Shown: positions 1 through 7,129 of the stretch, in pieces
How the letters are laid out: the number at the start of each line of letters is the position of its first letter
How positions within the stretch are numbered: position 1 is the first letter of the stretch
From: Ilumatobacteraceae bacterium
Lineage (GTDB): Bacteria > Actinomycetota > Acidimicrobiia > Acidimicrobiales > Ilumatobacteraceae
Assembly (NCBI GenBank): GCA_016650435.1
Contig: JAENVT010000046.1
Span: 1-15,399, forward strand
DNA: 15,399 bases
Direction of reading: 5' to 3'
Program-made: the position numbers and the translations under genes
Notes under the pieces: model-generated
What the model saw: the letters and a program-made list of their open reading frames with translations, nothing else
Database searches by the model: none
What the model was told of the DNA's origin: nothing

Positions 1-492
1 GATTCGGGACCCGGCATCGAGTTCGGTGGTCGTGAACTGATGCCAGTGGTCCTCGCTGCCGATGTCTTGCACGAGCGTTCCCCCCAGCGCGACGTTGAGG
101 ATCTGCTGGCCGCGACAAATCGCCAGCACGGGCTTATCGGCGTCGATCGCTGCGGCCACCATCGCCAACTCCATTGCGTCGTGCTCGGGCACGATGCCGT
201 ACAACGATTCCTCTGTGGCCTCTTGTCCGTACCGGCGGGGATCGATGTCGCCTCCGCCGTGAAACACGACGGCCTGGAATCGACGCAGCAGCGACGGAAT
301 GTCGTCAATCAATCCGAGGATCGGAGGCAGCATCAGTGGGATTCCGCCGGCGCGTTCGACCGAGCGGAAGTAGTTCTGGCCGGCGGCAAACGGCTCGCCG
401 CGCACACCTTGTGCTTCCAGCGACTGACGGCCGACGATGACGACAAGCGGCTTCACGACGTCAGTGTAAACCCGCCTGCCGGACGAGTTCAT
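1..492 (-). CDS. PuuD-like gamma-glutamyl amine hydrolase, class I GATase fold (partial, C-terminus off the left edge)
   Basis: The first 164 codons of a class I glutamine-amidotransferase-like hydrolase are present; the rest lies beyond position 1. Visible motifs are HGGGDIDPRRYGQ (about residues 78-90), the oxyanion/start region of PuuD-type enzymes, and the nucleophile elbow AICRGQQILN with candidate catalytic Cys126. The His/Glu half of the triad would be in the missing part. Family knowledge: PuuD-type enzymes hydrolyse gamma-glutamyl-GABA or related gamma-glutamyl amides to glutamate plus the amine-derived acid, in the cytoplasm. It is a close paralogue of the gene just upstream; the core from GGGD to DIG..HW is about 60% identical by eye. 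The ATG at 492 overlaps the upstream gene by 32 bases. An alternative GTG at 456 starts four bases after the upstream stop at 461-463. Either arrangement implies co-transcription and probable translational coupling. Family is secure; exact substrate is not. Confidence 0.88.
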   Translation of the reverse strand, partial: MNSSGRRVYTDVVKPLVVIVGRQSLEAQGVRGEPFAAGQNYFRSVERAGGIPLMLPPILGLIDDIPSLLRRFQAVVFHGGGDIDPRRYGQEATEESLYGIVPEHDAMELAMVAAAIDADKPVLAICRGQQILNVALGGTLVQDIGSEDHWHQFTTTELDAGSRI

Positions 493-1168
493 TGTAAATC
501 GCCTGCTGTTGAGGCTGTCGGGTGGCGGTGTCTTCTGGGTGCCACTGCAGGCCGACGACCCACGCCTTTGTCGGCAGCTCGACGGCTTCGAGTTGGCCAT
601 CCTCGCTGTACCCGATCGGCACAAGACCGGCACCCAGCTCGCCGATGCCCTGGTGGTGCACCGAGTGGCAGTGATCGAGATGAGTGTCGCCGACGAGGTC
701 GGCAACGATCGATCCCTCGACGAGCTTCACCGAATGCTCGCGCATCCAGTGCTCGTCGTTGCCGATGTCTTGCACCAATGTGCCCCCGAGCACGATATTG
801 AGCACCTGCATGCCGCGGCACAACGCGAGGATCGGCAGGTCGAGCTCCAGCGCAGCGCTTGCAACCGCCATGTCGAGCTCGTCGTTGGCCGCGACGATTC
901 CATAGAGCGACTCTTCAGCCGGCTCTTGGCCATAGCAGCGCGGGTCGACATCGCCGCCACCCGGCAGCAGGACACCGTCGAAGTGCTGCAAGACCGTCAA
1001 AGCGTTGTCGGTCAGTTCGTGAATCGGTGGCACCAGCACCGGCACACCACCTGCCCTGGCGACGGCGCGGCTGTATGGCTGACTGCTGGAGAAGGCGTCG
1101 CGCTTGCCCTCGTCGCTGAATGTCAACACCCGGGCACAGACGGCGATCAGCGGGGGTGGTTGACTCAT
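461..1168 (-). CDS. PuuD-like gamma-glutamyl amine hydrolase, class I GATase fold (complete)
   Basis: This 235-residue protein carries the full class I GATase triad in a stand-alone hydrolase: Cys117 in ALCRGMQVLN, and His210 and Glu212 in GLQWHPED. LLPGGGDVDPRCYG (about 68-80) is the usual PuuD signature, and the length is normal for the family. Known role of the family: hydrolysis of gamma-glutamyl-gamma-aminobutyrate in putrescine use; actinobacterial relatives act on other gamma-glutamyl amines. The reading frame stays open to a possible start at 1216, but I chose the ATG at 1168: the protein begins MSQPPPLIAV just before the first beta strand, and a TACAAT hexamer lies ten bases upstream. 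The gene is divergent from the TIM-barrel gene at 1237 and is followed by its paralogue. The context with a PuuC-like dehydrogenase supports amine catabolism, but the specific amide is unknown. Confidence 0.9.
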   Translation of the reverse strand: MSQPPPLIAVCARVLTFSDEGKRDAFSSSQPYSRAVARAGGVPVLVPPIHELTDNALTVLQHFDGVLLPGGGDVDPRCYGQEPAEESLYGIVAANDELDMAVASAALELDLPILALCRGMQVLNIVLGGTLVQDIGNDEHWMREHSVKLVEGSIVADLVGDTHLDHCHSVHHQGIGELGAGLVPIGYSEDGQLEAVELPTKAWVVGLQWHPEDTATRQPQQQAIYNELVRQAGLH

Positions 1169-1178
1169 GGCAGCGCCA

Positions 1179-1184
1179 ATTGTA
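1179..1184 (-). promoter_or_regulatory. Putative -10 element for the PuuD-like pair
   Basis: On the minus strand this reads TACAAT, five of six matches to the bacterial -10 consensus, ten bases before the ATG at 1168. No convincing -35 sits at 16-18 bases. It would give a very short leader. Inferred from sequence only. Confidence 0.4.
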
Positions 1185-1236
1185 GGTGTCAAGATGTTCG
1201 ACAACTTCGCAGTCAAGTGATGGGGGTCGCGAGCTC

Positions 1237-1905
1237 GTGGATTTCATCTTCATGCTCACACGATCCGACGAGACCATCGTCGACTGCCTCGAAACGTGGG
1301 ATGCCATCGAACGCGTCGGGCTGCGTCACGCGGGCTTCAAGGACGTCGGTGTCGAGATCGCCATGTTGGTTGAGCTGAACAAGCGAATGCAGGCGGCTGG
1401 TGTGACCACATATCTGGAGGTGGTAAGCACCTCGGCCGAAGGATGCCTGCAAAGTTCGCGTGCTGCTGTCGAAATCGGCGTCGACAGGCTGATGGGTGGC
1501 ACCCTGGTCGACGAGACGCTGCGGATCATCGAGGGATCAGGAATCGACTACCTGCCGTTTCCTGGCCTTCCAGTCGGCCATCCGACTCGGCTCGGCGGCG
1601 ACGCCGAATTGATCGAGCGGCACTGCAAGGAGTTCGAGTCGCGCGGATGCGCCGGAGTAGACCTGCTGGCCTATCGAGGCACCGATGCCGAGCCTCTCGA
1701 CCTGGTACGCGCCGCCCGCCGAGGCACGGCCGGATATCTGGTCGTGGCCGGCAGCATTTCGACGGCAGCACAGATCGCGGATCTGCGCGCCGCGGGCGCC
1801 GACGCCTTCACCGTCGGCTCAGCGGTGTTCGATGGATCCTTCTCACCCAAAAAGGGCCACATCGTCTCGCAGCTGCGCGATGTATTGGATGCGACGCCCG
1901 CGTAG
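1237..1905 (+). CDS. Uncharacterised TIM-barrel protein, HisA/HisF or ribulose-phosphate-barrel-like
   Basis: I do not recognise a proven function for this 222-residue protein. It reads as alternating beta strands and helices of a beta/alpha barrel: DFIFMLTRSD at the start, then HAGFKDVG (31-38), TYLEVVS (58-64), GVDRLMGGT (81-89), YLPFPGLPVGHPT (105-117), GVDLLAYR (140-147), LVVAGSIS (168-175) and DAFTVGSAVFDGSFSP (189-204). The last two segments resemble the C-terminal phosphate-binding strands of HisA/HisF/NanE-type barrels, suggesting a phosphorylated or acidic small substrate. I place the start at GTG 1237, preceded by a GGGGG stretch at 1222-1226. ATG 1252 is possible, and the frame is also open upstream to GTG 1186. 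It is divergent from the PuuD-like genes and 53 bases ahead of the aldehyde dehydrogenase, so a role in the same amine or amino-acid pathway is plausible but unproven. Database names for such proteins are likely to be unreliable transfers. Confidence 0.8.
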   Translation: MDFIFMLTRSDETIVDCLETWDAIERVGLRHAGFKDVGVEIAMLVELNKRMQAAGVTTYLEVVSTSAEGCLQSSRAAVEIGVDRLMGGTLVDETLRIIEGSGIDYLPFPGLPVGHPTRLGGDAELIERHCKEFESRGCAGVDLLAYRGTDAEPLDLVRAARRGTAGYLVVAGSISTAAQIADLRAAGADAFTVGSAVFDGSFSPKKGHIVSQLRDVLDATPA

Positions 1906-1922
1906 AACGGCCTCGCCGCCGA

Positions 1923-1951
1923 GTGACCGATTCCGAGTAGCCAGCTACTGT
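1923..1951 (+). promoter_or_regulatory. Putative promoter of the aldehyde dehydrogenase gene (leaderless type)
   Basis: GTGACC at 1923-1928 (five of six to TTGACC) and TACTGT at 1946-1951 are separated by 17 bases. The hexamer ends seven bases before GTG 1959, the spacing expected when transcription begins at the start codon. No Shine-Dalgarno sequence precedes that GTG, which fits. This suggests the dehydrogenase has its own promoter beside any read-through from the barrel gene. Confidence 0.5.
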
Positions 1952-1958
1952 GCGAACC

Positions 1959-3317
1959 GTGTCCGAATCGATCCGATTGATCAACCCAACCGACGAATCC
2001 GTGCTGCGTGATGTTCCCCTCGCCGGCCGTGAGGAAGTCGACGCTGCCATCGCTGACGCGCGCAAGGCTGCATCCGATTGGAGGGACGTCGCGCCAGCCG
2101 ATCGAGCACGGTTGATGCGTCGCTTCGCCGACACGATTGCCGACCATGCCGATGAGCTCGGCAGGTTGGAGACCGCGAACATGGGGATGCCGATCGGGAG
2201 CAGCACATGGTGTGCGAGCGCGGCCGCCGACGTCGTTCACTACTTCGCTGGGGCCATTGACAAGCACACTGGCTCGACGATTCCGGTGATGGGTGGTGTC
2301 GATATGACGTTCCACGAACCTCTCGGTGTCGTCGGTCTCATTACTCCGTGGAACTTTCCCGTGCTGATGGCGTCGTGGAAGATCGGGCCGGCCCTCGCCG
2401 CCGGCAATACGGCCGTGATGAAACCGGCCGAGATCACTCCCCTGACCGCAATGCGGCTCGGCGAGTTGGCGCTGGAGGCGGGCATCCCGGAGGGTGTGCT
2501 GAACGTGGTCGTTGGCACCGGCGCAGAGGTTGGCTGGCGTCTCGTCGAGCATCCCGATGTGCGCAAGGTGGCGTTTACCGGTTCCACCGCGGTCGGCAAG
2601 CGGATCATGGCGGGTTGTGCCGAGCAGGTGAAGCGAGTCACCCTCGAACTCGGCGGTAAGAGCGCAAACATCGTCTTCGCCGATGCGGACCTCGAGAAGG
2701 CCGCGGCCGCAGCGCCAGGCGCGGTGTTCGACAACTCCGGACAGGATTGCTGTGCACGTAGCCGAGTGTTGGTGCAGCGATCGGTCTTCGATCGTTTCCT
2801 CGAATTGTTCGTTGCCGCCGCCGCTGAGTGGAAGGTTGGCGATCCGATGGCAGCCGATACGGCGATGGGTCCGCTGGTGACAGCGCAACATCTCGCCAGG
2901 GTGCGCTCGTTCACCGACGCACTCGACACCGTGTTCACCGGGACAGCACCGACAGGCCCCGGCTACTGGCACCCGATCATGATTGCAACCCCTTCCGACC
3001 CAAACGCCAGCGTGTGCCGCGACGAGATCTTCGGGCCGGTCGCGGTTGTGCTTCCTTTCGAGGACGAGGCCGACGCGATCCGGATCTGCAACGACAGTGA
3101 CTATGGGCTCTCGGGTTCGGTGTGGACCCGCGATGGAGCGAAGGCGTTGCGCGTTGTCCGGGCGATGGAGGCTGGGGCGATCAGCGTCAACTCGAACAGC
3201 GCGGTTCGCTACAGCACACCATTCGGTGGCTTCAAACAAAGTGGGCTCGGCCGCGAGCACTCGATGCACGTGCTCGATCACTACACCGAGTTGAAGAACG
3301 TTTTCATCGCCACGTGA
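1959..3317 (+). CDS. NAD(P)-dependent aldehyde dehydrogenase, PuuC/aminoaldehyde dehydrogenase-like
   Basis: A 452-residue aldehyde dehydrogenase superfamily enzyme that oxidises an aldehyde to the carboxylate with NAD(P)+. Visible motifs: TPWNFP (129-134) with Asn132, AFTGSTAVGKRI (205-216) of the cofactor site, LELGGKSANIVF with general base Glu230, NSGQDCCARSRV (259-270) with nucleophile Cys264 and a second adjacent Cys, EIFGPV (356-361), and the C-terminal PFGGFKQSGLGRE (421-433). It is slightly short for the family (usually about 475-490); the region around 318-330, after MGPLV, looks trimmed. Start: GTG 1959 has a good leaderless promoter; GTG 1950 is in frame but lies inside the -10. 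Neighbouring PuuD-like hydrolases suggest a gamma-glutamyl-aminoaldehyde or another aminoaldehyde as substrate, but this family cannot be assigned a substrate by eye. It converges on the threonine dehydratase with 15 bases between stop codons. Confidence 0.93.
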   Translation: MSESIRLINPTDESVLRDVPLAGREEVDAAIADARKAASDWRDVAPADRARLMRRFADTIADHADELGRLETANMGMPIGSSTWCASAAADVVHYFAGAIDKHTGSTIPVMGGVDMTFHEPLGVVGLITPWNFPVLMASWKIGPALAAGNTAVMKPAEITPLTAMRLGELALEAGIPEGVLNVVVGTGAEVGWRLVEHPDVRKVAFTGSTAVGKRIMAGCAEQVKRVTLELGGKSANIVFADADLEKAAAAAPGAVFDNSGQDCCARSRVLVQRSVFDRFLELFVAAAAEWKVGDPMAADTAMGPLVTAQHLARVRSFTDALDTVFTGTAPTGPGYWHPIMIATPSDPNASVCRDEIFGPVAVVLPFEDEADAIRICNDSDYGLSGSVWTRDGAKALRVVRAMEAGAISVNSNSAVRYSTPFGGFKQSGLGREHSMHVLDHYTELKNVFIAT

Positions 3318-3332
3318 ACGAAGACAGCAGCG

Positions 3333-4541
3333 TTACTTGTTGATCACTTCGATCGAATAGCCGGCATCGGTCGCGGCACGCACCACCGACTCGGCGTGAC
3401 CACGGCCGCGCACTTCGAGGACGACTTGCACACCCGTTTCGCGTACATGGAGGTCGACTCCTTCGCGGACGTGTTCGACTTCGACCAAGTTGGCGCCATG
3501 CTCGGCGAACAACGTCAGCAGCCTGGCCAGCCCGCCGGGTCGATCACTGATACGCGCAAACAGGATCAACCGTCGGCCAGCTTGCGTCTCATGGCGACGG
3601 ATCAATCCGGGCAGCAGGCCAAGGTCGACGTTGCCGCCACTCAACACGACGCACGTGGACCCCGTCGGTGCCGGCGCAACTCGTTGAGACATCAACGCGG
3701 CGACACCCACCGCACCGGCACCTTCGACGAAGAGCTTGGCCCGCTCCATCAACAGCACCATCGCGTCGGCGACAGCGTTCTCCTCGACGACAACTACATC
3801 GTCGAGCCACTGTTCAACCAGAGGACGGGTGATCTCGCCCGGTCGTTTCACAGCGATCCCATCGGCCAATGTCACAACAGGCCCTTCCGGTACGGGACGG
3901 TGAGCGTATGGAGCAGCCGCAGCGACCTGCACGCCGATCACCTGGACAGCGGGGTCGTTGGTTTTGACGGCAATGGCGATGCCCGACGCCAGTCCGCCAC
4001 CACCCAACGGCACGATCACGCGACGCATGCCGACAACATCGTCGATCAACTCGCGTCCCAGTGTGGCTTGACCGGCGACGACGTCGAGGTCGTCGTACGG
4101 GTGACAGAAGACCATTCCTGCATCGGCAGCACGCTCGCGTGCGGCCGCGACCGCCTCATCGAGCGAATCGCCGCCCTCGATCAACGTCGCGCCATAGGCG
4201 CGGCACGCTTCGATTTTCGAAATCGGCGCGCCGGCCGGCACGAAGATCTCACACGGCACTCCGAAGTGGCGCGCGGCGAACGCGATGGACTGCGCATGAT
4301 TGCCCGCACTTCCCGCTGTCACACCGGCGGCGGCTTGATCGCCAAGCGTCGCCAACTTGTTCATCGCTCCACGGATCTTGAAGCTGCCGGTGCGCTGCAG
4401 GTTCTCGGCCTTCAGTACGATGTCACCCCCGCATCGAATGCTGAGGGCCGCCGAACCAGTGACCGGTGTATGCGTGACGACACCTCGCCCGGCGTCGGCG
4501 GCGCGATCGATCGCTGCGCTGGAAATCTTCGGGACCGGCAT
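3333..4541 (-). CDS. ilvA: Threonine ammonia-lyase (threonine dehydratase) with C-terminal ACT domain
   Basis: A 402-residue PLP enzyme of fold type II that converts L-threonine to 2-oxobutanoate and ammonia, the entry to isoleucine synthesis or a step in threonine degradation. SFKIRGA contains the Schiff-base Lys55. SAGNHAQSIAFAAR (78-91) is the substrate-binding Asn loop, and PLGGGGLASG (178-187) binds the PLP phosphate. Residues 327-402, beginning FARISDRPGGL, form one ACT domain, as in the shorter 400-residue threonine dehydratases rather than long E. coli IlvA. ACT domains usually sense amino acids, so allosteric control is likely. Start is ATG 4541 (MPVPKISSAA); the frame is open further upstream, but that sequence belongs to the divergent amidotransferase. 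It shares a 22-base intergenic region with that gene. Serine dehydration is a possible side or alternative activity. Confidence 0.94.
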   Translation of the reverse strand: MPVPKISSAAIDRAADAGRGVVTHTPVTGSAALSIRCGGDIVLKAENLQRTGSFKIRGAMNKLATLGDQAAAGVTAGSAGNHAQSIAFAARHFGVPCEIFVPAGAPISKIEACRAYGATLIEGGDSLDEAVAAARERAADAGMVFCHPYDDLDVVAGQATLGRELIDDVVGMRRVIVPLGGGGLASGIAIAVKTNDPAVQVIGVQVAAAAPYAHRPVPEGPVVTLADGIAVKRPGEITRPLVEQWLDDVVVVEENAVADAMVLLMERAKLFVEGAGAVGVAALMSQRVAPAPTGSTCVVLSGGNVDLGLLPGLIRRHETQAGRRLILFARISDRPGGLARLLTLFAEHGANLVEVEHVREGVDLHVRETGVQVVLEVRGRGHAESVVRAATDAGYSIEVINK

Positions 4542-4550
4542 CTCAGCGCG

Positions 4551-4557
4551 TACCGTA
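4551..4557. promoter_or_regulatory. Putative bidirectional -10 element shared by ilvA and the divergent amidotransferase
   Basis: The seven bases TACCGTA contain TACCGT on the plus strand and TACGGT on the minus strand, each matching the TANNNT -10 pattern. The plus hexamer ends seven bases before GTG 4564; the minus hexamer ends ten bases before ATG 4541. With only 22 bases between start codons, there is little room for two independent promoters. Transcripts would be leaderless or nearly so. No strong -35 is visible on either side. Confidence 0.45.
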
Positions 4558-4563
4558 GTTCTC

Positions 4564-5244
4564 GTGCGTGCGCTGTTGATCGCCAATGCCTCCGATGCCG
4601 ACGGGGGATTCATCGCCGAGCGGTTCCGCGGTCGCGGGTACTCGTTCACCGAGTGCCATCGCGAGAACCTCGGCGACTGGCCGGCGCTCGGTGACCACGA
4701 ACTGATCGTGACACTCGGCAGCGAATGGAGTGTGTACTGGCCACATGTCGCCGAATCAGTGGCTGCGGAGGCGGAGTTGATTCGACGGGCACACGACAGC
4801 GGCGTACCCATCTATGGCATCTGCTATGGGAACCAGATCATGGCCCACGCACTCGGCGGCGCCGTCGAGCGGGCCCGCGAGCCGGAGATCGGTTGGCACC
4901 AGGTAGTCAGCGATGTGCCAGAGGTGATCGCCGAAGGTCCATGGATGCAGTGGCACCACGACGTCGTCACCATTCCACCGAATGCGCAGGAGCTGGCTCG
5001 AAATGCCATCGGTCCGCAGGCCTGGCGGTTGGATCGCAGCTTCTGCACACAGTTCCATCCGGAGGCGACCGAGACAATGATCCGCCGATGGGCCAACAGT
5101 GAGAGCGGCGGCACGGAGCTGTTGAAGTACGGCATGAAACCTGATCAGTTGATCGAAGAGACACGGCGCAATGTCGCCGACAGCCAGCCGGCAGCCGACC
5201 ACCTCGTCGACTGGTTTGTTGATCGCGTCGCCGGCAGCGGCTGA
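4564..5244 (+). CDS. Class I glutamine amidotransferase domain protein (GMP-synthase-like GATase)
   Basis: A 226-residue stand-alone GATase-1 protein of the GMP synthase amidotransferase type. The nucleophile is Cys87 in YGICYGNQIMAHALGG. His165 and Glu167 in QFHPEAT complete the triad, and WMQWHHD (127-133) matches the conserved stretch before it. The last 45 or so residues form an extra helical tail ending VDWFVDRVAG. No synthetase domain is fused and none is adjacent, so the protein either supplies ammonia to an unseen partner or acts alone as a gamma-glutamyl hydrolase. The second option fits the PuuD-like neighbours but is inference. Start GTG 4564 (VRALLIANASDADGG) lies seven bases after a TACCGT hexamer and has no Shine-Dalgarno site; the open frame upstream is antisense to ilvA. 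Its stop is 15 bases from the stop of the convergent DUF885 gene. Confidence 0.87.
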   Translation: MRALLIANASDADGGFIAERFRGRGYSFTECHRENLGDWPALGDHELIVTLGSEWSVYWPHVAESVAAEAELIRRAHDSGVPIYGICYGNQIMAHALGGAVERAREPEIGWHQVVSDVPEVIAEGPWMQWHHDVVTIPPNAQELARNAIGPQAWRLDRSFCTQFHPEATETMIRRWANSESGGTELLKYGMKPDQLIEETRRNVADSQPAADHLVDWFVDRVAGSG

Positions 5245-5259
5245 AGGTCGTCGGCACGG

Positions 5260-6966
5260 TCAGAGCAAGGTGATCGCATCGAGCTCTGCGCTGAGCTGAT
5301 CGAGACCCATCGCGCCCATGTCGAGCACGACTTGGTGAAATCGCTTCAGGTCAAAGTCTGAGCCGAGGCGGCGGCGAGTGCGATCGCGACCTTCGAGCCA
5401 CACGCGTTCGCCGACCTTGTATGAGATGGCTTGGCCCGGCATCCCGAGGTAGCGATCGACTTCGGATGTCAAGAACTCGGTCGGATAGCCGGTGCGCTGC
5501 AGGAGGAACGGCAACCCCATCTCCGACCTCCACACCTCGCCGGGATGGAACTGCTCGGTCGCAGGGATTCGCATCTCGCAGTGGAGGCCGATATCGACGA
5601 CCACTCGTGCAGCCCGCAGCGCCTGACCGGCGAGCCATCCGAGTTCGTACACCGGATCGTCGAGATATCCGAGCTCGTGCATCAGCCGCTCGGCGTACAG
5701 CGCCCAGCCTTCACCGTGACCGGAGATCGCCACGCCGAGACGCTGGAATCGCGTCAGCGATTCGGCCTGGCGCATCATCTGCGCGAGTTGGAGATGATGG
5801 CCGGGTGCGCTTTCGTGGTATTGAGTCGATAGTGCCTCCCAGAGCGGGAAGTGTTGCTTTCCGGCGACCTGGTGCCAGACCTGACCCGGCCGGCTGAAGT
5901 CCTCGCTGGGAGGGGTGTAGTACGTGGTCTCCGCACCACCAGCTGGGGCGGCCATGGCCCGGCAATTACGCAGCGGCTCGGCAATTTCGAAATATTTGCC
6001 GTCGAGTTCGTCGATGGTTCGATCAATCACATCCTGGCTCCACGCCAGAAAGTTGTCGGCGCCTTCCACCGAATAGCGAGGGTCGTTCTTGACCTGTGCG
6101 ATGCACTCGTCGCGGGACCCTCCCGGCAGGATTCGCTCAACCAGCGTCGCCATCCTCGCTTCGATGCTGCGGAGCTCGTCCCAACCCCACTGATAGGTCT
6201 CGTCGAGATCGAGGTCGGTCCCGTTGTGGAAGCGGGCGAACAGCCGGTAGCGCTCGGGGCCGACGGGGTCGTGCGCTGTGGCCATTGCTGCGTAATCGTT
6301 ACTCAACCACCTGCCGAACTCGACGAAGGCGCCCGCCGCGCCGGCCGCCTCGACGGACAGATCAAGCGATTGACACTCGGTGGTCAGCTCGGCAAAGTAT
6401 CCGTCGGGGTCGCCCCACACCCGGCACTGCTCGCCGCAGGCAATTGCTTGACGTCGCGCAGCAACCTGGTCGTTCGCAGCGGCATACAGGAAGCTTTCGC
6501 GCAGCTTTTCGAGTGCAATCGGAACCGATGCCAATCTCACGCGGACATTGCGCCAATCCTCATCGGATTGGCGCGGCATGTAGTCGAAGATGTCGCGGAC
6601 GTAGGCGTGGTGGCTGTTCAACACGCTGAGGGTTCGGTGGTATTCGCCGGATTCGATCAGATCGAGCTCTGCTTGAACGCGTTCGCGCATGACCTCGATC
6701 GCAATGCGATCGCCTCGGTCGTGCGGCTGCAGCTGGCCGAGGCCTCGGATGGTCTCGCGTTGCAGCGCGAGTCGTGCAGCCCAACCGTCGGGTGAGTAGT
6801 CGGTCATCTCATCGTCGTGACCCGGGAGTCCCCAGAACGATGCGAGCACGGGATCAAGCGCCGCACTCTGGACGATGTACTGATCCGACAGATCGAAGAT
6901 GCCACCCGGCCCGCGGGCTGGCGCCGCTGACGCCGCATCCGTCCGTGTCGACCCACCCTCGAGCAT
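5260..6966 (-). CDS. DUF885 family protein, putative zinc metallopeptidase-like
   Basis: A 568-residue protein of the DUF885 family, recognised by STQYHESAPGHHLQLAQ (380-396), GHGEGWALYAERLMHELGY (417-434) and the following RAARVVVDIGLH segment (451-462). The HES..GHH arrangement and the Glu-rich second motif resemble a helical zinc-metallopeptidase active site, and the family has been linked to such peptidases; the true substrate of this member is unknown. Length is normal for the family (about 550-600). There is no signal peptide or membrane helix, unlike many DUF885 lipoproteins, so it should be cytoplasmic. I chose ATG 6966 because AAGGGG precedes it with good spacing; GTG 6972 is the alternative. 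The gene is divergent from the APC permease, with a palindrome in between. A natural guess is a peptidase or amidase acting on something the permease imports, but this is inference. Confidence 0.88.
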   Translation of the reverse strand: MLEGGSTRTDAASAAPARGPGGIFDLSDQYIVQSAALDPVLASFWGLPGHDDEMTDYSPDGWAARLALQRETIRGLGQLQPHDRGDRIAIEVMRERVQAELDLIESGEYHRTLSVLNSHHAYVRDIFDYMPRQSDEDWRNVRVRLASVPIALEKLRESFLYAAANDQVAARRQAIACGEQCRVWGDPDGYFAELTTECQSLDLSVEAAGAAGAFVEFGRWLSNDYAAMATAHDPVGPERYRLFARFHNGTDLDLDETYQWGWDELRSIEARMATLVERILPGGSRDECIAQVKNDPRYSVEGADNFLAWSQDVIDRTIDELDGKYFEIAEPLRNCRAMAAPAGGAETTYYTPPSEDFSRPGQVWHQVAGKQHFPLWEALSTQYHESAPGHHLQLAQMMRQAESLTRFQRLGVAISGHGEGWALYAERLMHELGYLDDPVYELGWLAGQALRAARVVVDIGLHCEMRIPATEQFHPGEVWRSEMGLPFLLQRTGYPTEFLTSEVDRYLGMPGQAISYKVGERVWLEGRDRTRRRLGSDFDLKRFHQVVLDMGAMGLDQLSAELDAITLL

Positions 6967-6999
6967 TAGCACCCCTTGCGTTCCTGATTCTCGCAGGCT

Positions 7000-7016
7000 T
7001 TGCCGTGATACGGCAA
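7000..7016. promoter_or_regulatory. 17-bp perfect palindrome, candidate regulator binding site
   Basis: TTGCCGT-GAT-ACGGCAA is an inverted repeat with perfect 7-base arms around a 3-base centre. It sits between the divergent DUF885 (start 6966) and permease (start 7130) genes, 33 bases from the first and 113 from the second. There is no T-run beside it and both genes point away, so an operator is more likely than a terminator. The regulator is unknown. Confidence 0.5.
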
Positions 7017-7129
7017 TCGGGCGTGTCGCCGACGACTATGTGCGCGATGCGACTTCTCGTACGTGCTAAACATCCGCCTAGCTCGAAGTGCGGCGGGGGC
7101 CGTACCGGGCCAGAACTGGGGGTTCTGAA

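Noticed and set aside
509..1378. Plus-strand open frame of 289 codons opposite the PuuD-like gene
   Set aside because: The opposite strand carries a complete catalytic triad; this frame shows no family features.
1671..3281. Long open frame (536 codons) on the minus strand opposite the aldehyde dehydrogenase
   Set aside because: It has no recognisable motifs, is rich in Arg/His/Cys, and runs antisense to a clear enzyme; high-GC codon bias keeps such frames open by chance.
3396..4694. Long open frame (432 codons) on the plus strand opposite ilvA
   Set aside because: Its composition is that of an antisense shadow and it runs through both ilvA and the start of the amidotransferase; no domain is visible.
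4542..4811. N-terminal extension of ilvA up to 4811
   Set aside because: The extra 90 residues are low-complexity and antisense to the amidotransferase; the normal family start is ATG 4541.
5851..6795. Plus-strand open frame of 314 codons opposite the DUF885 gene
   Set aside because: It lies wholly within a gene with strong motifs and has no start context or recognisable domain.
7001..7129. Riboswitch or small RNA in the permease leader
   Set aside because: Apart from the 17-bp palindrome and the ribosome site, I found no conserved riboswitch core or second hairpin.
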